Made by a program: the position numbers and the translations under genes. From Hanleya hanleyi (lineage: Eukaryota; Mollusca; Polyplacophora; Lepidopleurida; Hanleyidae), in assembly GCA_036873755.1 (NCBI GenBank), contig JAVTVY010010516.1:310001-374000 (forward strand): DNA of 64,000 nucleotides, in the 5' to 3' direction. The notes beneath the pieces are model-generated. The model ran no database searches. It was given only the letters and a program-made list of their open reading frames with translations, and was not told the origin of the DNA. Below, one piece after another: positions 12,380 to 22,400 of this stretch (its first letter is position 1; every line of letters begins with the position of its first letter).

Positions 12380-13265
12380 TCATATGATCTCACAGACAAA
12401 TATACTGACTGCATACTTTCTAAAACATCACAAGAACCAAAAGTGACCCCAGTGATGATTTGTATCCCAGTCACGCTTTCATTGTAGATGTTCATGTGGA
12501 TGTGGACATATTGAATTGACATGACCACACGGCCCCTAGCACTGACTTCAGCGGTATTAAAGTCTGTCCATTTTAATTAGTCGTCTACTTTGGAGCTTGT
12601 CAAAAATCAATAGTTTTCTTTTAAATTAAATCTGCTTAAATTTTCTTTTTTTGCAGCTTGTAGAACAAACTTAACTCTACAAAACGGCTACCATTTCTCC
12701 GTGATATCGATAATGTATCACGCTAGAAACAACTTTTCAATTATCTCCATATAAAACTCCAGTACAGTTTTTTCATTTACCGGGCCTCAATTACATAGGG
12801 AGACGTCATAATATATTCATGCTCATTGGCACAAAGGTCATTGATGCCGTATAAAGTAATAACAGGCGGTCCGTGGGTGTGTCGCGTATATCCCATGTCC
12901 AGTGAAATTGCCGAATGATAAACCGCACACACCTCTATGACCGTAAACGGCATTGTTGACCTTTGTGCTAGACAACACGAATACATTATGAAGTCTACAT
13001 AAAACAGCTGTACTGGAGTTATTTCAAAAGTGATTTGTTCTTGATATCACGGCGAAATGGTAGTCATTTTGTAGAGTTTTGTTTGTTCTACACGATGCCA
13101 AAAAAAAATTAATGCAGAGTTAACTGCTGATTATTGACAAACTTCAAAGTAGACGACTAATTAAACTGGGCAGACTATAGATACAAATATTTCAGAGCGA
13201 TGATGTAGTCTAGTCATCTGTTGGAAATTGATGAACTATGTGACCACCAGATAGTAAAAAAAACG
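12380..13265 (-). mobile_element. Penelope-like element fragment split by a MITE
   Basis: The two flanks 12380-12550 and 13187-13265 together make one relic, matching 4035-4135, 8926-9150 and the inverted copy at 21840-22060. The break falls exactly at a TA in a 'gcggtatta' / 'gatacaaatatttcag' context, which is continuous in the 21840-22060 copy. Confidence 0.7.
12551..13186. mobile_element. MITE with long terminal inverted repeats and TA target site
   Basis: About 635 bp. The left arm begins AAGTCTGTCCA. The right arm, read in reverse complement, begins TAGTCTGCCCA, and the arms pair for roughly 200 bp (12553-12775 with 12990-13184), including a shared 'attagtcgtctac' block. It is flanked by TA, and the uninterrupted host sequence exists at 21880-21920, so this is a real insertion with a TA duplication as in Tc1/mariner-type MITEs. 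There is no transposase frame. The centre contains a 'taataacaggcggt' block, also present in the truncated copy at 20838-21136. Confidence 0.85.
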
Positions 13266-13715
13266 GCCCAAACGAGGGAGTATTTATTGAATGCAAGTTC
13301 GTATTCAGAACAAATACATGTGAGACCAGACATGTGGCTGGCATTTTTATTCAGATAAATTTGTCCTTTATTTTATTAAATCGCATGGATTAGCGGGATA
13401 TTGAAGTGATCGATGTTTGGTACACATAACACATAAGAAAACGAACGAATCGTGATTGTGATCCTCGTTAATTGGGTGTGACGATTTCGTTAATTGGGTG
13501 TGATTATTAATCCTATGAATATGTTACAGATACCATAGCAACCATACCAAAGCAAACGAACTATATTTTTCTTAGATTTCAGCAATGGAACAGTTGCACA
13601 TTATTGAGAGAACAAAGAAGAGCCTGTCTGTTCACTGATCCGTGACTTCAGCTGATCAGCTGCTGGGTTGTATAATCCCTATCTTGTAATTCTATTACTA
13701 TTTTAAACTGGAGAT
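13266..13715. other. no recognised feature
   Basis: Contains a short tandem copy of 'gttaattgggtgtga' (about 13465-13505). Nothing else recognised. Confidence 0.4.
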
Positions 13716-13719
13716 AATT

Positions 13720-13804
13720 TTATACATATGTACTATATTTTCCCAATATTCAAGCATAATGACACTTTCTTTGAATATTGAAAATTTTTAGTACATATGT
13801 ATAA
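13720..13804. repeat. imperfect inverted repeat (hairpin)
   Basis: 'ttatacatatgtacta' at the left and 'tagtacatatgtataa' at the right, with further pairing of 'caatattcaa' and 'ttgaatattg'. Each arm is about 34 nt around an 18-nt loop. It sits 40 bp before the left long direct repeat. Confidence 0.8.
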
Positions 13805-13842
13805 AAGTCTCCTTGAAAACTGGGGAGATATAGTACATATTA

Positions 13843-14700
13843 TGAAATTTGAGGTCTTTAAAACGACAGGGCTTGTGCGCGTGATCTTTAAGATGTTGTA
13901 ACGCGAAGTCGTCTCAGACACAGGGATGGTCTTCATAAAAGAAATGCAATAATAGACTCCAAGGTCCGGCTTCTGAGATTTCTCGAAGTCTTCACAACCT
14001 CTTTAAATGAGAGAGGATACAACGAAAACGAAGTTCATATCTGTTGAATATTAAGCCGATTTATTGTAAATTCATTCCACCTAACTTAGGAATGATCGGC
14101 ATCATTTGGCAGGCATACTAGCACAACTTCATCAACATCAGACCATTCTGTAAACAGTCATTTTCGGAACTGGAGATAGCAATAACTATTATCGGAGACA
14201 TGAGCCTCTGTGAGACCTGATGGTACTGGCCATCAGGGAGACCTGGTGTTACTAGCCTGACTATATATGCCGTTCATTCCGTTATATACAAAGCTAGACG
14301 TTACAATGTCAATTTAACTCGACATAAATGTCCTTACAAATTCGGTACAATTATGACTAGCAAATCACAAAACTGTCGCATTACATAAATTCATTCGTCA
14401 AAACCAAGGTTAAATCATTACACTTACATAAGCGGTTTCTATGTTATCCTGTAAATTTGAACTTACATAACTGATTCTCACAAATAGTTGTTTGCAATAA
14501 CCGACCTAAAGGGTCATGGAATAGTATTTCGGAAATAGCTTTGTCAAAACACATCACAATATCAAGGTTTGCATGCACACAGATTTATATAAAATTGGTA
14601 AATGAAAAGTCAGAATTTATGCATCTATATGATGGTCAAGAATCGACATCTTAAATATCTTTTATGCATTTATATGGTGGCCCAGAATCGATATTTCACA
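13843..14700. repeat. long direct repeat, left copy (possible LTR)
   Basis: About 857 bp, collinear and very similar to 17934-18755. The left copy begins TGAAATTTGAGG and ends TTTCACA, so it has TG...CA ends like an LTR. It is non-coding. The right copy lacks about 35 bp present here around 14450-14490. I found no convincing primer-binding site just after it, and the outer flanks give no target-site duplication, so LTR identity is only a hypothesis. Confidence 0.8.
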
Positions 14701-16696
14701 TATCATCCAACAATGGAAGATGAAAAATACGAACGAAGATCGTTTATTCATCTCAAAGTATAGACACAAAATGCGTAAGGCAGCAAGAATAATAGCAAAC
14801 GTGAAAGAATAGTCCATTATGAATAGCCAAGGTCGTTATCAGACATATTGGTCGAATACCGGAAACAATTTATTCAATTACCGTAGTCCATATTCATTGC
14901 GTAAGGTCATAAGGCCATATTTACTATCATTTCTCAATGAAAGTACCCTAGGTATGTGGGGCACGTGCCAGTCACTGACAAGTGTGGACATGTCAAAACA
15001 ATGTGCTCAAAACATGGCGCAAATATCAAAACAATTGCTGGAAAATTCATCTATTAGCTTCAAATCCAAAATAGTTTATCAACACATTAGATGTTCATGA
15101 AAATGAAAACAAATAACATTTATCTGTATCAAAATGTCAAAACGCCAACCTACATGCAAGATAATGTCATAACAGTGAAACAAGAAATAAGCGAAAGAAA
15201 AATACAATAATAAGAAGACAAGAAATGGTGGTAGAACCTGCGCGACCTCAAGTGAGAGTACGTTTTTCTGCAGAAAACGCACACCCACTGGCAAGAGTGA
15301 CAAAAGAAAGGAAAACAAAAACATTACAAAGGAGGATACAAAGTTGGAAAAACATTATCGCGTAGAACAGTCTCCAGAGCACTGTCTAGTTACAGGTCAT
15401 GCATTACAATGTCACCGCGTGAAACAAAATTTGAGAACAATAGCCATACAGATTACAATGTGTGCAAAAGATATACAAAAGCGCGACAAGGGTACAAGCA
15501 AAACCATGGTGAAAGAAATACACGTCGAAATGTCATTCACTGACATGTCAATTATCATACTCAATGCCTGTCAAAAAGTGGCATTCAAACGGCACTAATT
15601 CTGGGAACGTTCAAGTGGTTGCGAATGGCAATGTTAGGCATTTGAATCCTATCTGCAAGAAATGCGAATTCTTCAGATTAGAGAGTATCAGACTCTTATG
15701 TTCCAGCCTACACCAATAAGAACATACTTATTCCAAACCAGAATTAACATACCATTTCATTGCAAGAAAAACTATGATGTCAGAGAAAGGATTCACACGG
15801 GGAAACTCGATCAGTAATGACAAAAGTATTCTGCACTAATTGACAACGCGCATTATTCAATTCATACCACTGCATGGTATCTCAATATTGTTGCAACAAA
15901 AATATTCACCACAGACACAATTATTCTGTGGTTATGTCTCAAACAGTCTTCCATAACTGTCACCAAGTATCGGATTTCTCTAGCATCGCCTGTGCTAATT
16001 TAATATACGGTACCCCATCCGCAAAGGTTAACATTTGGACCTTACGTGTTACTCATTATAAAAGCTAGAAACTTATGGTTGACTTGGACACAATTTGTAC
16101 CGAACTTAACGAAGTTGCCAATACGTGTTAATTGAAACCAATTTGTCATCCAACATCTTAGACTTATATCTGAGGATCCAAAACAAACAAATAACCACAA
16201 ATATTCACGATATCCAGGCTTTCATAGCCTAATCGGGGATTGTGAAGGTTCGTCAACCAACACGAACAGGCTTCCATAGCCTTTCAGCATTACATGCTGC
16301 AACCACTATAGTACGTCTACATGTACTCAGTGTATCTTAGGACCTGCCAACATATACGCGATAATTTTAGTTCCATTTAGCCAATATTGCGTTATGCGTC
16401 TTAGCTTGCCAGCTACACTATTATGGCAACTAATCGCGATAAACGTCCTAACAAAAAATCATCGTGGAACCACATCACAATATTATCTTACAAACTTCAA
16501 AGGCTAGATTTATCAATCTGCAAATCACTAAATTTATTAGTCACAAAGGAATTCATGCAATCTACCAGTTTCACCATTGATTCATCAACTTCACTGGGCA
16601 TGCAGTATTATCAACAATTAACAAAACATGCACAATATACGAGAGATGTCAACAGTTCATATAAGGCATCATTATGGCACATATAACATGATCGTT

Positions 16697-16739
16697 CAAG
16701 GGAGAGAGAGAAAGTTAAGGTTAGACCTCGCGTTCAATA
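16697..16739 (-). mobile_element. SINE/LINE tail fragment
   Basis: A GAGAGA run followed by 'gttaaggttagacctcgcgt', the inverted shared tail. Only about 40 bp is preserved. Confidence 0.5.
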
Positions 16740-17797
16740 CATGCTACCAACCTGTCTGAGGATTCAGTCCAGAATGTTCCAAGAAAGTTACAAGAACACA
16801 ATGTCTTAGAGTTCGTTAGGCATGATCCAGTTCTGTAAAGTACACACTGTTCATCACACGCACTATTGTCAATCAGTGGGAACAGATTGTCCAGGGAAGT
16901 CCAGGCAGATAATATACCACAACACATTTATGTTTTCAATCACTACGGCCATTTACAAGACTCTGTTAAGTAAAACGAATCACACTGTACCTGTAGATAT
17001 TGTTTCCACGGAATGGACTCGTTCAGAGGTTTCTGGCACACGCTGTCACGTCACCAAGGAAGAGGAGAAACATGTCGCTGTTATAGGAAGGAACAGTGCT
17101 TGGGTCGATCATCTTACCACTAAGATGGACATCACTCATGGCAGCCTTGATGTACAGGATGAAGGAAGATCCGGCTCACTCACAAATGCTGGGCTGGACC
17201 ATCGCGTGTCGACAGTTGAGGAACCGCCCCACCGTGCGACATTTTCCAATAGTTCAGACGATTATTGGTGCGTTCGTGCCCGCCCACACGAGCTGACGTG
17301 AAGAACTTGCAAAAGAAAGATGGGAGAAATGGCTGCAAACCACCGCGGCGTCGACGTCACTGTGACAGCAGAGGAGACGGAAGAGGACGAGATCCGTCAA
17401 GACTTCAGAGTTATGAAGGAAATAGCCCGCCGCACCAGAAGAAAGAAGGAAGAGGGAAGATGTCGACCGTTCTACCAGTCTGGAATACAGCGATGAAGGA
17501 CCATGGACTCCCCGCATCGACCGCTGAAGAAGAAAGAAGGAAGAGGGAAGACGGTGGGTCCTGGAACGGAGGGCCACGTGATCCAGCATCAAGACGGGTC
17601 GCCAAAGAGCATCAATAGCTCGTGGACGGGTCCTCGCGAATGGAAGCGAGGCTATTACCACCGCATTCTGGCTGTCGTCTCACGATCTTGCAGTTGTATC
17701 CAAAAGAAAATTCTCTTTATCCGACAGCAACGCTCACCATTATGAAAGCTGCAGTCTTGACCCTGGCAACAAAGCCATTATGAAATTTGGGTTTATA

Positions 17798-17926
17798 ATT
17801 GGTGTAAGAACGCACAAGACAAAGCCTACAATAGCCTGTCTGAGCTCAACAATGCGTCTAGACGTGACCCTTTTCAGCTGCACAAAAGCCTCAACAAAAG
17901 CCTCAACAATGCGTTCTTACACCAAG
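17798..17926. repeat. inverted repeat next to right direct repeat
   Basis: 'ttggtgtaagaacgca' near 17798 is the exact reverse complement of 'tgcgttcttacaccaa' near 17910. This is a perfect 16-nt stem with about 95 nt between the arms, ending 9 bp before the right long direct repeat. The loop contains a short tandem of 'aaaagcctcaac'. Confidence 0.85.
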
Positions 17927-17933
17927 TATCGAC

Positions 17934-18755
17934 CGAAATTTGAGGTCTTTAAGACGACAGGGCTTGTGCGCGTGATCTTTAAGATGTTGTAACGCGAAGT
18001 CGTCTCAGACACAGGGATGGCCTTCATAAAACCTATACAATAATAGACTCCAAGGTCCGGCTTCTGAGATTTCTCGAAGTCTTGACAACCTCTTTAAATG
18101 AGAGAGGATACAACGATAACGAAGTTCATATCTGTTGAATATTAAGCCGATTTATTGTAAATTCATTCCACCCAACTTAGGAATGATCGGCATCATTTGG
18201 TAGGCAGACTAGCACAACTTCATCAACATCAGACCATTCTGTATACAGTCATTTTCGGAACTGGAGATAGCAATAACTATTATCGGAGACATGAGCCTCT
18301 GTGAGACCTGATGGTACTGGCCATCAGGGAGACCTGGTGTTACTAGCCTGACTATATGTGCCGTTCATTCCGTTATATACAAAGCTAGACGTTACAATGT
18401 CAATTTAACCCGACATAAATGTCCTTACAAATTCGGTACAATTATGACTAGCAAATCATAAAAATGTAGCATTACATAAATGCATTCGTCAAAACCAAGG
18501 TTAAATCATTACACTTACATAAGCGGTTTCTATGTTATAGTTGTGTTTGCAATAACCGACCTAAAGGGTCATGGAATAGTATTTCGGAAATAGCTTTGTC
18601 AAAACACATCACAATATCAAGGTTTGCATGCACACAGATTTATATAAAATTGGTAAATGAAAAGTCAGAATTTATGCATTTATATGGTGGTCAAGAATCG
18701 ACATCTTACATATCTTTTATGCATTTATATGGTGGCCCAGAATCGATATTTCACA
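17934..18755. repeat. long direct repeat, right copy (possible LTR)
   Basis: Partner of 13843-14700. It begins CGAAATTTGAGG, where the left copy has TG, and ends in the same TTTCACA. Differences are scattered single substitutions plus a deletion of about 35 bp, so the copies are close in age. Confidence 0.8.
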
Positions 18756-19192
18756 ATGTGTATACAATTATGTCCCTTATCACAGTTCAAGATAATCTAC
18801 TGGGTTAAAAGAAAGGGGAAAATGAAATTATATGAACCAGTAGCTATCAACTGAAGTCACGGGTCAGAGAACAGAGAGGCTCTTCTTTGTTCTCTGATGT
18901 GCAACTGAGCCATTAATATGTCCCGTAGTGCATCACGTAGTGCATCACGCAACATTAACATATTTGTTTTGGCAAGCGTTCTGCTGAAAATAATGTGACG
19001 TTTCTCAAACTCAGCACATCAATGCTACATATAAGATATGTCATCATTTCCGAACTCAAGATCTGTAGTTTGTTAGATATTTCAGCACCGTTAGCCCAGC
19101 ATCTTTGAACCCAATATCTTAATAACTGTTCAGACTGTTTAAGCTGAAGTAGATTAACCTTGTTGCTGAGCATTTATTTTGTTCCTTTTCAG
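18756..19192. promoter_or_regulatory. upstream region of GPCR copy A
   Basis: From about 19085 onward the sequence is homologous to the region upstream of copy B (46200-46325), including a polypyrimidine stretch ending 'ccttttcag' at 19192 (copy B: 'tcttttcag' at 46325). This fits a 5'-UTR intron acceptor shared by both genes. I can identify no TATA box or transcription start. Confidence 0.45.
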
Positions 19193-19282
19193 CAATGAGA
19201 TGGTTCACACAGTGAGCCGAACGGAAAAGGTGAATCAAACTCAGATCCACGCAGCTTGATCCAACATCCGATAGTACTGACC
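19193..19282 (+). other. putative 5'-UTR part of the first coding exon, copy A
   Basis: A 90-bp leader between a conserved acceptor-like 'ttttcag' and the ATG. It is conserved with copy B ('atccaacatc' and 'actgaccatgg' just before and over the start). No long upstream frame. The ATG context, acc-ATG-g, is good for initiation. Confidence 0.5.
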
Positions 19283-19460
19283 ATGGAAAATAGTACATTA
19301 GGCATTGAATATGACTTCATACCCCCGGGATGGATTCGAAACTTGTCCATTTTTATCGGTGTCGTCGGGTTCATCTCCAACCTCTTGGTTTGTGTGGTGC
19401 TACTACAACGTTGTATGAGAAAATCCTACTCAAGACACTATTTTATCAGCCTGGCAGTCG
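19283..19460 (+). CDS. GPCR copy A exon 1
   Basis: 178 bp encoding the extracellular N terminus, TM1 and the start of TM2 (ending SLAVG). The donor is gtaggt at 19461, phase 1. Length and phase are identical to copy B exon 1. The first residues (4-14) differ most between the copies, while TM1 and loop 1 are nearly identical. Confidence 0.9.
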
Positions 19461-22400
19461 GTAGGTTTATTCTTTATTTCATCAAAATGAATAAAGACAA
19501 CTTTATTTATTTCGCCATCTAACACCGGGTAAATCCCAATGGGTCTAATTTCCACTGTTTTCTACCAAGACCCATACAAGAAGATTTAATTTGGGTATTT
19601 ATATAGAAACGTCAGATGCGAGATTCAGTAGACGCGCGTCGACCATTGACAATTGGATGCATGTAAAAGATTCAAGCGTCTGGTCCGTCATTAATTACTC
19701 AGCCGTCGTCCATTAAAGAATATCCGCGTCCATAATCCAAAGACCTATTCCATGTTACAATATTAGCACCGAATTCAAAAAGACAATCACAGTGTACATA
19801 AACACAGGCTGGTTTCCTGCAAGAGACAAGCGGTCAACAGTTTTCAGTGATGCCGGCAAGATATCATGATGTTCCAAAAATATGAAATCCGTATCGCTGA
19901 TCAGTATTCTTAATCCATATGACATTCGTTGTAAAGTCGTCATCTAGAGAATGATGTATCTCAGTCACGCTTTGATTGTGACTTCAAATGGGCACCATGA
20001 GGATCTTGAAGTACATGGGTTCATATAGCCCCTAGCCCCGGGTTAAGCGGAATCAGACACAAGTTACGAAACGTAACGCCATACATCTTGCACGCTATAC
20101 GCTCGTATTTTGCTACTAGGGTGCGATATGTATCGCCAAATTTGAGAATCTTTGAGTGGAGGCGCTTATGTTTCTTCTTTATGTTTTGTGACGTTGATTA
20201 AAATCGTCACATTTAACACAGGATCTAGCAAATGATATAAGACGAGATATGTATACGCCATATGCAGGCCCCACTGGACGAGGAAGAAGGCCGGCTTCAT
20301 TTTTATAGAGATACATGTCTAAATATGATGTGCCGTTAGGGCTATCCATAGTTTCCTTCAAAGGTGGATATATATCCACCACTGCTTCATTTACATAGCG
20401 ATTATTCACAGCCATAATATCGTCTGAATAGTGTTTGGTGAATGAGAAGGAACGAGCTTTGAATGGATCGGTTTTAGAAAGCGCCTGCATATAGTCATAT
20501 CCATAAGAGAACAGAGAGAGAAAGTCAGCGAACAGGGGTGCACAGATAGTACCCATTGGAATACCTATATGCTGTTGATATATTTCACATAGATATGATG
20601 AGAGGTGCAATTATGGCTCAGTTGTTATATGGTGCTATGTAGCTCAATTTTCTATGCCTATTATGGTTTTCGTTCATTTATACAACACTTCAACAAACAT
20701 CTGTACAAAAAAATCGGAGGGCATGAATCAGTTTACAGTGTTCATTATTTGGTTTTACTGTCTTTGTCACATTATTATGACATTATTCTGATATCCAACA
20801 TTACCCATGTCGGTAAATTGGACAAAGTGGGTACTGGAGTCTGTCCAGTTTTAGTTAGTCGGCTACTTTTGAGCTTGTCAAAATTCAATAGTTAGCTCCG
20901 CATAAATTTGTTATTGCAGCGTTTACGAAACGAATACCATTAATCCGTGATATTGATAATATATCACGCTTGAAATAACTATGCAAGTCTCTCCGTATAA
21001 AACTTCAGTACTGTTGTTTCATGTACCGGTGGTATATTGGTGTTCAAGCGCACAAAGGGCAATGAGGTCGTATAAAGTAATAACAGGCGGTTAGTGGGTT
21101 TGTCGCTTATATCCCATGTCCAGTCAAATTGCCGAAAGTTAATGGATCACATTTTATATTTTCAATGGGTTTTTTTTTAATTGTAATTCTTTCTTTTCTT
21201 AATCACCTAGGGGACATGCTGTATGCTGTATCGCCGGTCGTAAGTGCAGTGTTAAACCTGGTCCCGACAACTAAATGGGCGTGCCAATTTTATATAAGCA
21301 TCCTCTGTATTGGTTACTATGCCGCTGTCCACAGTATGATAGTGTTGGCTATAGAACGACTCTGTGCCATCAAGTACCCTCTATTCTTTAGAAGACTTAC
21401 TAAGAAGAGGAACATACGAATTCAGATTATTTCCGTTTGGCTGATATGTCTGATGCTCACCATCTATCCAGCCCAACGACAGCAGGTAAGGATTTAAAAG
21501 TACATGTGTTGATCAACTTTAACCGTCCTATCCTGTACAGCAGCGTGTTTACCCTGATTTACTATATGAGCCGTTCCTTACATCGGTCAATACTTGGATG
21601 AGTGATCGGGTGCTGTACTGGCTGGGCTTATCAGTGTCCAGGGTAATAGGAACTGCTAGCACTCTCGTGTTCTGGCGCATGTAGGCACCGTCGTGATATG
21701 ACTGAAACAAGGTTGAAAACGACGTTAAACCCTACTACTCACTCACTCACTCACTCCTCTGACAGTGAAAAATCAATTTCCACCAAATATGTTGACAAAG
21801 CTATTACATAATTTGCGCTGTGATATTTTCCAACCGATGACTTGGTTGAGATATTACATCATCGCTCTGAAATATTTGTATCTAATACCGCTCAATCCGG
21901 TGCTAGGGGCCGTGTGGTCATGTCATTCAATATGTGCACTTGGCCAGCTGCAATTAAAGCGTGGCTGGGATAAAAATCATCAGAGAGATTACTTTTGATT
22001 CTTGAGGCGCTTTAGAAATATGCAGTCAGTATATTTGTCTGTGAGCTCATATGACTTCTTGTCAGTACGCCGGCATCGTATTCCACCACCTTTTTAATGT
22101 TGCATTCAATTTGTATATATTTTCGCTTAAGCTGGTAATCTCATATGTCCTCGCGAAGAATACAGTCAGGATATCGGCCTGTGGGTTATGCGACTTCTTG
22201 TCAATACGCCAACGTTTGTCTCATAGGCAACATTTATATGTTGCGTTTAGTGGCATATTATTCTTTACATTATTGGAAGCTTCACCAAGATAATTCCAAG
22301 AAAGTAGGAATAAAATGTCATGGCGCTGAGGGATAGGTGACTGTATTCCTCCAAAAGACATCGAAGGATCAAGAATGATTCTTGTGATGGTCTGTATCTC

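Larger units (their letters stand above)
14701..17933. other. interior between the two long direct repeats
   Basis: About 3.2 kb. If the flanking repeats are LTRs, this would be the internal region of a non-autonomous element: I find no reverse transcriptase, protease or integrase motif. It holds an open frame of 159 codons at 16822-17301 and a GC-richer, Glu/Arg-rich stretch at 17300-17660 with overlapping frames on both strands. None carries a domain I recognise. A minus-strand SINE/LINE tail fragment lies at 16697-16739. Confidence 0.5.

Noticed and set aside
13843..18755. Firm call of an LTR retrotransposon
   Set aside because: No RT, integrase or protease motif, no primer-binding site or polypurine tract, and no target-site duplication were found. 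Kept as a direct-repeat pair only.
19256..19282. Upstream ATG giving nine extra residues in GPCR A
   Set aside because: Copy B has no equivalent upstream ATG, and its reading starts at the position matching 19283.
21585..21630. 5S rRNA gene
   Set aside because: Only a short, gapped resemblance to the 3' part of 5S rRNA, followed by a SINE tail. Not a complete gene.
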